This document shows positions 35,739-47,982 of a stretch of DNA of 64,000 nucleotides, piece by piece. Source of the DNA: Alnus glutinosa. Lineage: Eukaryota; Streptophyta; Magnoliopsida; Fagales; Betulaceae. The DNA lies in contig NC_084896.1 of the NCBI RefSeq assembly GCF_958979055.1, forward strand, positions 4,402,001 through 4,466,000. Reading direction: 5' to 3'. The position numbers and the translations under genes were made by a program. The notes beneath the pieces were generated by a model, which had not been told where the DNA came from, searched no databases, and was given only the letters and a program-made list of their open reading frames with translations. Every line of letters starts with the position of its first letter. Positions within the stretch are counted from its first letter, which is position 1.

Positions 35739-37699
35739 TGTTGCTCTTTCTCAAAGAAAATCCAATGAATTAACAAGAAATATGGTTGTTATATTTAGGA
35801 AGAATTCTACGTAGTTGATGTTCAGAGTCACAGTTATCTAATCCGTTTAGGTTTCTAATCAAGAGTTTTTGTCACTTCATAATAGCTATTGGGTGTGGCC
35901 TAATTTTGTTATTATAGATAAGTATATAACAATAATTGTCTTATAGGTGTTGAAAAAAAAAAAAAAAATTATTAGTCGATCCCCCTTAAGCCTATCTATT
36001 TTTAATCCAAAGAAATTCATTACTAGTATAAATTAATCTTCTTTGATCATCTTTTTCATCTTTCATTTATCCATATCAAATTTCAAATTTTTATCTTTGA
36101 AACAATTTATAAAGAAATTTGCTAGACATAGAAGTACTCTTCTATAATTTTCTTATAATTTTTGACAAGTATGTGATTAAATGTGTTAAATGATAATAAA
36201 TTTTAGCTCCAAATCACATGCCTGACACGTGTCAAAATTGCAAAAGCAAAAATTGTATATACGTATAGCGTTGATATATGCATCAAAAAATTTGGACCGT
36301 TGGACCGACGATGAACCATTTGCAAAATAAAAAATAAAAAACTATCAAAATGACGGTCCAACCATCTAAAAATTGACTGTATCAACATGTAGCATAACTC
36401 ATTTATAAAATCATCCCCATCCGTCACGTAATATCTTGTTTGTACCCAAAATTTGAATAGACATACATTAGCAAGAGGAGTGAAAATATTTTAACTATGA
36501 TTTCTTTTCTTTTCTTTTCTTTTTTTTCTCATAATTCTACTCGGTTTATTCTACTATTCAAAAAAAAAAAAAAAAAAAAAAGAGTTTGTCTTTTGTTCCT
36601 TTCATTTTTCGTGAAAAACAAAAACAAAAATACAAATAAGTTATACCATCGTATTACATATCCTTTTCGCAAATAAAAGAAGCCTGTGAGTCTACCTAAG
36701 ATGTGATTGGCCCAGATTACACCTGCTCACAAATGACTATCAATCAATCAGATTCGGCCACGTAAATGTCTATACGGTTAGTGAAGACGCGAGGAAATTT
36801 ACTGAAATATAATATCAAGTCTAAAGATTTTTTTTATTTTTTATTTAAAAAAAAAAAAGGAGGCAAAAAAGGGGTCCGTTTGGTTATATCAGCATGCGGT
36901 TATTAATCATTTAATAATTAATAAACATTAAGTGCATAATTGTTATGGTAGGCAGTTAGAAAAATTTACTAACCACTTATGACAATGCGGTTAATAATTT
37001 TAGGGGTAGACGGATGTGATTAAGAACCTCTAACCGTTTATCTTTATATATAATATGTTAAATATATAAAAATAATAATAATATACCAAAATGAGTGTTT
37101 AATACTATAAAATTGGTCCTAAATAGTCCAAAAACTAATTAAAATAGATACTAAATAGTCCAAAAATCAATTAAAATAGGTCATAAAAAAAGGCATAAGA
37201 TAGGCCCAAAACACCAAAATAGGCTCATACCTAAAAAGCGATTATGTGATGTGGTTTTGGGTTTCAATAATCGATAATCGGCTAAGGTAAAGCGGTTGCG
37301 ATTATTAAATTTTGATAACCACCTAAAATTATTGCGGTTAGAGACAATAATCGATAACCATATGCATCTTCCTATGTGAAAAGCCTATGAATGGTGTACG
37401 GTCTCGAGCAGGTGTCATATAGTGATATGGCATGGCTATGGGTGATGTGGTACGATCTTAGTTAATCATGATACTTAATTCATTGTCTATTATTCGGTTG
37501 CAGTTGTTATCAAGTGTCATGTAGGATTTCGTGTTTATAAAATTGTGGGAGTTATTATCAGCACTTCTTTCTATTTTAGTTGTTATCTAATAAGTTGGCA
37601 TGCTGGCCTTCACGTTCTATCGAGCCTAATTTCCCGAGCTCAAACTTATATTCTCAACTTGAGTGGGTCGGGCGAACACCCGATATATGAAATTGGTAA
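35739..37699. other. Intergenic region upstream of the membrane/coiled-coil gene
   Basis: About 2 kb with no supported exon. The first few hundred bases should include the minus-strand gene's promoter. 36880-37370 looks like a decayed repeat: it carries GTCCGTTTGG, several GCGGTTATTAATC-type words and the inverted word AATAATCGATAACC, but no firm ends. Poly(A) runs lie at 35954-35968 and 36559-36580. Confidence 0.5.
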
Positions 37700-38717
37700 G
37701 AGCACTAGCAGCAGCTTCCCAACCATTTTCCCTAATTTAGGAAAAATTTGGGGAATCAAACCACTTTTTGATTCCCTATAAAAAAACACCCCACAATAGA
37801 TTCCCTTCATTTTTCCTATATCAATTAAATATTATTTTTTTTATTTTTTTTTCTTTTCCTACTTTATTTTTTAATTCATTTATTTTCTTCTCTTGCTCTC
37901 TCGTCTTCTCCGAATCTCCGGCACACTCCACAGAACCCGTATCTTCTGTTTCTCCTTCTGAATCCAAAAGCATATTTTATTTGTCAACACCAAAAAGCAC
38001 AACGAATCTCCCACTTTTTCCAGAAGAGAAAAAGAAAACAAAAAGCTTGTTTTGTTCTTTAATGGAGCCGCCGGAGGATAAGAGAAAACCATTGGATTCG
38101 GCAGAGGAGGTAATCCTTTGGTGGGACTCAACTGTTTCGGAAGAAGTGAGTGAGAGAGAGAATGATATTCGAATCCCACGCGACGAAGTCGATCGCAGTG
38201 CAAGCCGTGGATGAAATCCAATAGTCACTGTCGTCGGCGTCTCTCTCCGGCGACGAGCAGCAGAGCGGCAATAGGGCCAACTCGACCATCCGGATCACCT
38301 TGGCTCGGCCTGAGGACGAATTCTGCAACATCCTCCTCAACCACACCTCTCCGATCGAGCCAGACTCCACCGCCACTTCTGCCGATCCCAACTCCTCTAG
38401 TCTCTCCTCTACTGGCACTCCCTTTGCAAAGCTCGACGACCTCGATGATGACCATCTGAGCGAGGAAGATGAGTTGCATCGGAAGAAATATGAGTGGAAG
38501 ATGAGAAAGTGATTACTGATTGGAACGTGAAGGAAAGAGAGGAGAGAAAGAGCTGTTTTTTTATTTATTAAAATATATGATTGGGAAGCTACAGTGCTTC
38601 CCAAGGGTAGTCCCCTAAAGTAGGGTAACTGCTGTGGCTTGATTTTTTGTGATTTTTTTGAAATTTTCTCTATTTTAGGGAATAGAACTACTTATAAGGC
38701 ATCTGCTACTAGTGCTC
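37700..38717. mobile_element. Pack-MITE-like PIF/Harbinger-type element carrying an EXO70-like gene fragment
   Basis: Terminal inverted repeats match in 17 of the first 20 bases: GAGCACTAGCAGCAGCTTCC at the left and GAGCACTAGTAGCAGATGCC from the right end. A TAA trinucleotide flanks both sides (37697-37699 and 38718-38720), the 3 bp duplication expected of PIF/Harbinger elements. The element is 1,018 bp and encodes no transposase. Its middle (38062-38512) is markedly GC-richer and derives from a host gene. Short subterminal words TTCCCTAA recur near both ends. Superfamily assignment rests on the TIR and TSD only. Confidence 0.8.
38062..38512 (+). pseudogene. Captured EXO70 (exocyst subunit)-like N-terminal fragment, frameshifted
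   Basis: From 38062 (MEPPEDKRKPLDSAEEV) the first frame gives VILWWDSTVSEEV, close to the EXO70 sequence VILRWDST-SEEA. It then shifts frame to give FESHA and VDEIQ, followed by a stop, then SLSSASLSGDE, NRANSTIRITLARPEDEF and CNILLNHTSPIEPDS. The last words match the EXO70B-type segment with ANS-I-IA-ARLEDEFRNIL and HT-PIE. The order is collinear with EXO70, whose protein is an exocyst tethering subunit. A frameshift, an in-frame stop and the lack of the C-terminal helical domain make it a pseudogene. It lies wholly within the TIR element. Confidence 0.75.
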
Positions 38718-39117
38718 TAAGTGGATATACCCTTACATTGTTTGTAGATCGAATTTATGGGCTTGTTTGGATGTTTGGCATAATGCCATTTTTTAAACTC
38801 AAATTTTCTTTTCCCTAAATTTCCAACGGACCTAATATTTGAGTGTAAGATGCTCGAGTTGATCAATTGTGTAGAATAATTTAATTTGAAAAAAAGAAAT
38901 AGATTTAAGTATACAGTATAGCAGAATATTCTATTATAGACGATTAGTCCGAGACAGCAGCATGGTACCTCGGAGCGCCATTCATAATACGGTCTCCGAA
39001 TCTCATCGTCGTCTCTCACAGTAACCCGATTTGAAGGAGAAAAGAAAAGGACCCCGATACTTCTTGCTTTTAGGAGTGTCGCAGAGCGTCCGATTTTTTG
39101 GCGACCCGGCCAGGTAA

Positions 39118-42100
39118 ATGGCCGATTACGAGCCGCTACCGGACGGAGACGAAGAGCAGCCACCGGAGGCCAGTAGGAGAGCCGCACGTGTCGCGTCCCT
39201 CGACGTCTTCCGCGGCCTTTGCGTCTTCGTGAGCTCGCCGCTTCAATTTCTTTCGCTTTACTCTTTACTTCAGCTCTGATTTTCTCTCATTCGCTTCGCT
39301 ATTTGTTTGAAGCTTGTGTTTTAAGCAAAGTTGTTTAACTCTGTTTTACTCCAATGGAAGTGTTTTTGTAAAGTCAACGCCGTTTTGGCTGACTCAGCAA
39401 GCCTCTGTTTGCTTCCTGAGAAAATGGAGGACTAGGAAATTATTTAATAATTTGATAGTTTTAGGGATCTGAGATACGAAAAGTATTTAGTTTGAACCTT
39501 TTTTACCATAAAAATGAATCGTCCCTCTCTCTCTCTCTCTCTCTCTCTTTTTCCTGAGATATTTTTATCCATATAAATATATTTCTTGATCAGTAATAAT
39601 AATGCCACTCATTTGAATTTGATATACACAATAATCTTAATTTTGTCTTTGAGTTGTTAACAAAAATGTGAACAAAATGATTTTTTTTTTTAAGCTAAAA
39701 AATTGAATATTAAGTTACAAAATAAGAAAAACCATATTTTTTAGTTTGTGTAAATTGATTACTGGCTTTGGTGTTTTTTATTATAGTGGTAATTGAGTCC
39801 TACATTGCTTCCTTTTTGCAGCTCATGATGCTAGTTGATTATGCCGGCGCGGTTTTTCCAATCATTACTCATTCGCCATGGAATGGCATTCACTTGGCTG
39901 ATTTTGTGATGCCCTTCTTTCTTTTCATTGCTGGGGTTTCTCTTGCACTTGTGTACAAGGTAATGATAGGGTTTGCTACCAAGAAATTGACATTTGGTTT
40001 TAGTTTTTATATTTTAGTCTTCAGTGTGTTTAATAATTAAAGCTTTGCAATTTTAGAAAGTACCCAACAAAGCAGAGGCTACATGGAAAGCAGTGTTTAG
40101 GGCAGTGAAACTTTTTCTTTTAGGTGTTCTTCTTCAAGGTAAAATTGTTGGTAGCTTCCAATGTAAACCCTTTTGTTTACTTTTGTGCATATGTGAGCTT
40201 GCATTATTAATTGGACATACTGAGTCCTAAAAGCAACTTTTTTTTTTTTTTTTTTGGTGGGGGGGGGGGGAGGGAATAACAGGTTATATTGGTGTTGTTT
40301 CCAACATTCTAAGTGTTCTAGGGGTGTACATATGAATATCTGCGATATCCACACCTGCATCCACAAAATATGGATATCATTTTTAGATATCTGCATCATT
40401 TTTACCATCCGCATCTACACGGTTATTGCGGTTATTATCCGCTATCCGCAAATAGGTAATGGGCCTATTTTTAACGCTTCTAAAAATAATTTTGACCCAT
40501 TTTTAGTCTTTTGGGCGTGTTTTGAAAATATATGCAATACCAAAAATATGTAAAACCGAGGAAAAAAAAAAAAAGAAAAAAAAAAGGATGATGGATACGA
40601 CCTCAAAATATTCATGGTAATCAATACTCACAAGAAACACCCTTATAATTTTTTTATCCATGATTCAATGAGCATAACAATCAAGCCAGCAAACATAAAT
40701 TACAAATCCAACATAACAAAAATAATGTTACAAATTCATAACATAAAAAACATAAATTGTCTAAATATTACACATTCATAAGTGAAATATATATAAAAAT
40801 ATAAAAAATATGTATTAGATATAAGGGGTATGCAGATGCAGTTATTATTCGCATCTGCATACCCAAAAACCGCTATCCGCATTCGCACTTGCAGATAGTG
40901 ATTTTTTATATCCACACGTGCGAAAAAGCAGATGGCGGTTAATACCCGCTCGCATGGACACCCCTGATGTGTTCAAATGACACAAATGGATTTGAAAGAC
41001 AAGGGTAGAAACATCATCTAATGAATCATATAGCAATGGCGGGTTTATGTCTCCTATCTTAATTGTCATTTGGTAGGTTTGCTATGGTTGGAATCTGGTC
41101 ATGCTTTTGTTCTTCCTCCATTAGTCATTTTCTTTTATTCTATTTGGTTATTTTATTTTTGGTGTAAGAGTCATTTCATTTCAGGTGGTTATCTGCATGG
41201 AGTAACTTCCTTGACATATGGTGTTGACATCGAAAAAATAAGGTGGATGGGCATTTTGCAGGTGTGGTCTAATTTGGTTCAATCTTTTCTAGCTACTGTT
41301 CATATCAATTGATTGGAAGATGTACATTGTCAAGTAAATTATATGATTGTTCTGTACTAAAGACATGATTATTTCTCAAAAAGCTTTTATATTCAGTACG
41401 TAACAATTCAGCAAATGAAGCTACATGGCAATTGTAGTCTTCCTACAAGTTTTACTTCATCAGTTTACTTTGGATTTTCAAAAGTGATCATCACATGGAT
41501 AGGCCACATCAGCCACTAGCTCAGCAGCTGGCTGCTTAGGCAGAGTTATTGGGTTGTAGAATTAGTTGCAGATAAGCATGTGTTTACTTCATCACCTTGT
41601 TCTGAACTCATTGTCATTTACTCCAGAGGATATCCATTGGATACGTTGTTGCAGCTTTATGTGAGATCTGGCTTCCATGTAGGACATGGAGGGAAGAACG
41701 TTTTTTCAAGGGTCACTACTGGCATTGGTAAGGTCTTAATTTTTGGGACTGTGTAATATACTACAAGTTTCAAGGCTGTTGCTCACTATTAGTAACATTC
41801 TCTTTAAATACAATAACCTCCACCATCAATGTCCAGTAATCAATCCTATTTTCTTGAAACTAGCCTAGATTTTTTTTTTCCTCCCTCCCTTTTATAGGTT
41901 GATGGAGGACCATTTTCTGGTGCAATGGTAGAAGTCTTGGACTGCTTGTCAACCAAAAGTCCATGGGTTCAAGTTTTGGGAGCGGCCACTTTGTGCAAAA
42001 ATCCTGGTAGGATTGTATTCAAGCCATCCCTTCTAGTGGGCTGACAATTTTTGACACAACATGCAAACCTTGCAAGAACCCAACAAGAAATTAGCGGGTT

Positions 42101-45100
42101 GAGGTTGAGGGGTCTGACCTGTTTAATTAAATGGGTCGGGTTTTGGTTGACCTTTATAGTCTTATACCCATGTCTCGACATGACCCAAACCCAATACGTG
42201 AACTCAAATTGCCACTCCTATGGTTCCTAAGACCCCCACTTAAGAGAAAATCATACTGAATAATGATGCAATAAAGATCCAATTTAAAATAAAGGGAAAG
42301 GACAAAAATATGATTTTTGTTTTAGACAAAGGATGAATATACGTGTGTTGGAGATAGTACTTCATTACTGGTTTAAATCATTGAATTGACTGTCATTGAA
42401 GAAGAAAATCGTTAGAGTCATCAAGATGATTGCAATAACTTGTTTGCATTTACAGCATGACTTTACATTAATTGTCCAAGGGGAGATGGGTTCCAACCGT
42501 GCAAGTAACCTTCACTCCAATAGTTGAATTACCCAATTTAGTATTTTTCCACTGTTAAGGATATCTAGATTGCAAGTCAACTAAAAATAGTGTTTATCAA
42601 ATATTTAGATCACTTGATTTTTGGCTAAACCCTGACCTATTTTCTTCCTCATTTCCAGTCTGGTATCTATGAGCGCAGACATGGTTTTGATCTTTTGTTT
42701 CTACACACTTTGTGACATTTTTATTTTCTTAATTGTAGGTGTATTGCATTTTCACTGTCTGTGCTATACTTGTCGCTATCATATGGTTTATACGTTCCAA
42801 ATTGGGAATTCACAGTACCAGCCTCGGCCTCTTCTTTGCCTTCATCAAATGATAGCTATGTTTACATGGTGAGAGCACACTCAGTAGTCAGCACATTCCC
42901 TTTCCTTCTTCTACATTCTTCCGGTAGATGGTTGGCAATATTGCTTTAAGTATAGAAAGGTGTGGTGAATTGCTTAGATTAAATTTGAGTCAGGAATCTG
43001 TGTGTGTGTGTGTGTGTGTGCACATATATTTGTTTTCTTACATTTTGTTCAACCATTTAAACCAACTAGTTAATATATGGTGTTTCATTTCCCACCTGGT
43101 TATTTTATGCGTACAAGTACTTGTTAAATATTTATTACTTGAATTTTCCTAATTCATGAGATTGGATGCATTCTGGTTTACTTGTTATAGATGAAATGTG
43201 GTGTGAGAGGTGATCTTGGACCTGCCTGCAATTCTGCTGGAATGATTGACCGTTACATTCTGGGTGTTGATCATCTATATATGAAACCTGTTTACAGAAA
43301 CCTGAAGGTATCCGTCAGTTGAAGTTATTAATATAGTGCTTCTCAACATTATGCAACACATCGTTGATTAACAATTCCAATTTACAGGAGTGCAATGTCC
43401 CTGCCAATGGACAAGTTTCAGAGAGTTCACCTCCATGGTGTCATGCTCCTTTTGACCCTGAAGGTATCTTAAGGTAGCCAACCAAATCTTCTTTGTTTTA
43501 TACTCATGAGATGCCTTCTGTGTTTTGGTTCAGTTCGCTTCAATTTCATGCCCAGCCTGCTCAGTTCAGCTGGGTTCCTGTTTAGCAGATAATTTTTTGT
43601 TTTCAGTTGTAGTTGATGCTCTCTCATGTCATAGCTAACACAAGTTCAGGCTTTTTGATTCGAATAGTAGTGTCATAGTAGGATAAACAAAGAATTGGAC
43701 ACATATGCTTCGGTGAAGACTTTGATGAGTTTAGTCTGAAAATTTAAAGAATACTCCTCCAATCAAAATATATATGTTGAATAAATGAATCCAAGTATTT
43801 TTTTTATTCAAGAGACCAGTTCTCAGGTCTTTTATGAGGGCATAGTCCCAAGAATCAAATTTTTTTGTGACCCATTCACTTAAGATAGCTTAACAGATAA
43901 ATTCAGTTGAAAGGTAGCTGTGGAAGAAGAGGTCCTTTTATCATACTTAATTTACAATTTTCATGATATTTCTATTTATGCATGATCACTGCTTGTCTTC
44001 GCACAGTCATTCTTTGGCCTGGCCATCCCAACTGAGTCTTGAGTTGTCCCCTTAGGAAACAAAAGTAAATTTAGAAGCAATCCTTACTTGATATAACTGG
44101 CCCTTATTATAGAGCCAGACATCTTTAATCTCTTACTCATGATTGAGCCTAGGTAATTAATATGCTTACTCTAGATTTTCGTATTGTTATTAATATTAAC
44201 CACTTTCTTCGACTCATTATCCAATTCACAAACTTGAATTGGAATCAGTGAAACCAAATTCAGTTCACAGCAGAAATTGGTTGTGCGCCTTTTATAATAT
44301 GGATATTTTGTGTTGCATTAATAATTCCTCTTTTCTTTATCCATCCTTCAACTGATCTTAATTTCTAAACATTGTTACATGTTGGCAGCTCCTTAACAGC
44401 AGCTGTGACTTGCATTATTGGACTTCAGTATGGACACATTCTTGCTCACTTACAGGTGAGATGTTTAGGCACTCTTGACAGCCTTCACCTTCTTTTTTAA
44501 GTCTATGTCCCATGTCCTCAATTATGTGCGCAGGGAAGCAATACATTGTCGGGACCTAGAACATGAGTCTAGTGGTGGAACTCATTTTCAACCTAAAAAA
44601 TCATAGGCTATTGACATTACATATTAGAAGATTACCCTGTACATCTTACCCTCGGAGTGCATCGTGCTTATTCTATCTCTAATATATCTCACATCTTGGT
44701 CTTGGTTCTTGAGTAGATCTGATGTTATGCAATTATTTTTCAGGACCACAAAGGACGTCTGACTAACTGGTCCTTGCTTTCAATTTCTTCGTTCGTCCTT
44801 GGATTGTTCCTTACCTTCATAGGTATGCACTTTAACTGGTCTTTTAGCAATTCTATATGTGAGGATTTGTTTTTGGGTATGCTTTGATATACCATGATAC
44901 TGAAACTCATTTTTATTTTTTGTGTCAGGCATCCCTCTAAATAAATCTCTGTATACAGTCAGTTATATGCTGATTACTTCTGCATCTGCAGGGATCACAT
45001 TTGGTGCTTTATATCTGTTGGTGAGTTTGCATAGTCAATCCTTGCTCTCTGAAGGGCGGTCTTATCTGTAGACACATTTAAAAATATGATGGTGAACTTT

Positions 45101-46002
45101 AAAACAATTGCCTCCTTCTGATTTTTTCTTCCTAGAGAGAATTTTGATGCTATTAGCTGTAAAGTTCTTGTCAAGAGACGTGTGGAAGTATTTATCTTTG
45201 TCTTCTATGAATATTCATTTTGATCCAATTCCTCTTTAAGTGCTTCTCAATTTACCCTGCTCTCTGTTCTAAGTGAGATATTGACACGGACAGAATAAAC
45301 ATACTCTGTTCTAAGTTTTGGACCTTTCTTCCAGATCTTCTTTGATTATCCAATTTCTAGCATATGAACCCAAAAATCAAGGTTTTAAACTCACTGCAAG
45401 TACAATTCTAGTCATTCATGTAGAATAATAAATACTCTAATTGAGGTTTAAGCCAAGAGATCAAAGTTCATCGACTTCATCATTTACTTGTACAGCTTGT
45501 AATTTTATCGTTGACTATGTTCCTACCATTATGCTATATCTGAACCATAATGCCTGCCACATGCATTTGCTTCTTGCCATTCACTTTAGATGTAATCTGT
45601 TCATGAATTACCTTTCTTTTCTTTTTTTAATAAGTAGTTCATGAATTACCTTTCTAATCTAGTAAAGATTTATTAGAACATAATTTTACACGTGTTTGCC
45701 CACCCTGTTCTGCAGGTAGATGTTTACGGTTACAGACGCTTGACATCTGTGCTGGAGTGGTTGGGACTGCATGCTTTAAGTATCTTCGTTCTCATAGCTT
45801 CTAACTTGGCCATCATTGCAATTCAAGGATTTTATTGGACTTCTCCTGAAAAAAATATCGTGAGCATTTAAGCTAGAGAATTTTTTTTACTAAAAAGATG
45901 GTACTCGTTGAAGTCCAAAAACCAGTAACACCATTCTTTTGTTGCTGCACTTTTCTTGCTTTACAGGTTCACTGGATCATAACACGTTTTGTGCACACGT
46001 GA
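39118..46002 (+). CDS. Heparan-alpha-glucosaminide N-acetyltransferase-like (HGSNAT/DUF5009 family) membrane protein
   Basis: Thirteen exons: 39118-39228, 39822-39959, 40057-40138, 41185-41261, 41627-41727, 42739-42868, 43191-43307, 43388-43473, 44389-44455, 44744-44822, 44929-45020, 45716-45859, 45967-46002. They encode 419 residues. After a soluble N-terminus come RVASLDVFRGLCVF, then VDYAG, THSPWNGIHLADFVMPFFLF and IAGVSLAL, the core signature of the HGSNAT family. H54 (THSPWNG) aligns with the histidine reported to carry acetyl in human HGSNAT (from memory). The luminal loop has CGVRGDLGPACNSAGMIDRYILG. Multiple hydrophobic helices follow. Human HGSNAT acetylates heparan sulfate in lysosomes. 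Plants lack heparan sulfate, so the plant substrate is unknown. Introns are long, and two contain transposon insertions. All splice sites are GT-AG. Confidence 0.93.
39523..39548. repeat. (CT)n microsatellite in intron 1 of the HGSNAT-like gene
   Basis: A run of CT dinucleotides about 300 bp into the first intron. Confidence 0.85.
40319..40966. mobile_element. hAT-like non-autonomous element in an intron
   Basis: A 648 bp insert in intron 3 of the HGSNAT-like gene. Its ends are inverted repeats: TAGGGGTGTACAT at the left and CAGGGGTGTCCATGCGAGCGG read inward from the right. It is flanked by 8 bp repeats AAGTGTTC (40311-40318) and ATGTGTTC (40967-40974), matching in 7 of 8. The 8 bp duplication and the CAGGGGTG end are classic hAT features. 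No transposase is encoded. The interior carries GCGGTTATTATCCGC-like words. Confidence 0.8.
41919..42030 (+). mobile_element. tRNA-derived SINE (AU-SINE-like) in an intron
   Basis: A pol III box A-like word TGGTGCAATGG at 41919 is followed about 45 bp later by a box B-like word GGTTCAAGTTT near 41966. Then comes TGGGAGCGGCCACTTTGTGC, recalling the conserved core downstream of box B in plant AU SINEs. It lies in intron 5 of the HGSNAT-like gene in sense orientation. The 3' end is not sharply defined. Confidence 0.6.
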
Positions 46003-46977
46003 CATGGTCGTCCAGTTCCTATGTATTGGTTAATCCTTTGGATCTTCACCTCTGGTCTGATATTGTGATATCCTACTTCAATAATTCCATTCTTTGTGTT
46101 TCTCCTCATGATGCTTAAAATCTTTGATTTCCAGTTTTATGATTTTGAGCACGGGGAAAAAAGAGGGTGGAAAGAAGAGAGTTCCCATTGTTTTAGCTAA
46201 CCTTGTTGTAGACTGCTGTGATTCTCGCAATTGAGGTTAACCTTCTTCTTCTTCTTCTTCGAGATCTCCAACCTTGTTGTAGACTGTTATGGTTCTCAAA
46301 ATTTAACCTTCTTCTGAGAGTTTTCATTGTTGTAGCCAGCAGTGAGTCTGGAGTGTTTTAGTTTAGTCATTAAAGAACTATCAGCTTGTATAGTTTACTC
46401 TTCAAATGTGCAAGAAAATTTTGTAGTATTAATCTTGCTTTATGGTCTAGCAGCAAATTTCTGAGTATACATATGATTATGAGACATCTGCTGGATTGTT
46501 GATTGAAGTACAATCTGATATGGTTTTCTGAATGTGAAATTTTGTGGTAGCATGTCTTTTCTTCTCAACTAGAATAAGACTCTGTCCAATTGGGAGGCTG
46601 GGACCTAAAAAGAAACTAATTCTATGGTAAGCATCTCTAATCAAACTCCAAATAAAGTGTGGAGTGTGAAGGCAAATTGGAAGTCATGCCTATATTCAGA
46701 CTGTTTAGGCGCTCCGAGATATGGTTAAAGAGTAAGTCTATTTAGTAGACTGTTATCCAATGATATGTTAATGAAAATCATCATTTGTAAAAAATACAAA
46801 TTGGACAACTTTTTGAGATTTTTTGTTTAAAAGTACACTTTTAACCTACAAATTGCAAGGCCAAACAGGCTGTAATCTTTTGTTTATAGCTCACGGTACA
46901 TTGTTTTAATTCCTCTTCATGATCCCATTTTTACACTCTTTCTTGATCTCAGCGTGGGCTTTCCGAACCAAATTCAT

Positions 46978-47367
46978 GGGTTTGTCTGAGTTGGGTTTGA
47001 CCAGATCACCACAACGTAGAACCCAATTGATATTATTAGGGGTGAAAATGCGAGCGGATAATAACCGCTCATATCTGCCATCCGCACATGCGGATACGGT
47101 TAATAAAAGCCAATATCTGCATTCTCTTTATATATAATATTTTATACATACATATTTACTGAAACGACGTCATTTTGAAATGGGTTTGTCTGAGTTGGGT
47201 TTGACCGGATCACCACAACGTAGAACCCAATTGATACTATTAGGGGTGAAAACGCGAGCGGATAATAACTGCTCACATTTGCTATCCGCACATGCGGATA
47301 CGGTTAATAAAAGCCAATATCCGCATTATCTTTATATATAATATATACATATTTACTACCTATATAA

Positions 47368-47385
<18 letters not shown>
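46978..47385. repeat. 204 bp tandem duplication spanning flank and hAT left end
   Basis: The segment starting GGGTTTGTCTGAGTTGGG at 46978 is repeated at 47182, an offset of 204 bp with few mismatches. Each copy includes unique flank (ACCACAACGTAGAACCC), the 8 bp target site (GATATTAT or GATACTAT) and the element's left end (TAGGGGTGAAAA). The word GAAACGACGT..ATTTTGAAA at the end of copy 1 reappears at 47449 beyond an AT tract. Confidence 0.88.
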
Positions 47386-47441
<56 letters not shown>

Positions 47442-47982
47442 TTACTGAAACGATGTTATTTTGAAATTGTTAAAGTGTAGGACTTGTAGGTTATATTAGG
47501 TTTTTTTCACTATCATTTCAAAGTTATACCCCACTGCATTTATTTATTTATTTATTTTTTTAGTAATCCAAATATCAATTATTCTATGAGACAAATGACA
47601 ATGACCCTATATGACTGATAATCGTGAATTGTGTAGCAAATAAAATTTTAATTTATTTAAGCTTGTATATAGTAATAATTGCATTATTTAATCTTGCATA
47701 TAGATTTAGTAATTCAAAATGTCTATAACCTCATATGCGGATAATAACTGCAATAACTGAGCGAATGCAGATAACAATCATGTAATGCGAATTGCATATA
47801 GATTTATATAGTAATTCAAAATGTCTATAACCTCATATGCGGATAATAACTGCAATAACTGCGCGGATGTGGATAGTAATCATGTAATGCGAATGCGAAT
47901 ATCTAAAAGCAGTAGTTACATTTTACGAATGCGAATGCGAATGTGAATATTGCTAATAACCGCATTCGCATTTTCACCTATA
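47241..47982. mobile_element. hAT-like non-autonomous element with GCGGATAATAACCGC-type words
   Basis: The left end reads TAGGGGTGAAAACGCGAGCGG. The right end read inward gives TATAGGTGAAAATGCGAATGCGG. Flanking 8-mers are GATACTAT (47233-47240) and GATACCAT (47983-47990), 7 of 8 matching. An extra left end lies 204 bp upstream (47037) because of the tandem duplication. The interior includes a long AT microsatellite and repeated ATGCGGATAATAAC blocks near 47736 and 47836. No transposase. Confidence 0.75.
47376..47435. repeat. (TA)n microsatellite inside the hAT element
   Basis: About 60 bp of TA repeats within the element at 47241-47982, likely expanded after insertion. Confidence 0.9.

Noticed and set aside
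36880-37370. Possible complete hAT or Tourist element
   Set aside because: Repeat-like words are present, but I could not find paired terminal repeats or a target duplication, so it is mentioned only in the gap description.
38128-38604. 158-codon minus-strand open frame
   Set aside because: Antisense shadow of the captured EXO70-like fragment, which shows family words on the plus strand.
47292-47480. Short open frame with an Ile-Tyr run
   Set aside because: Produced by the TA repeat inside the hAT-like element.
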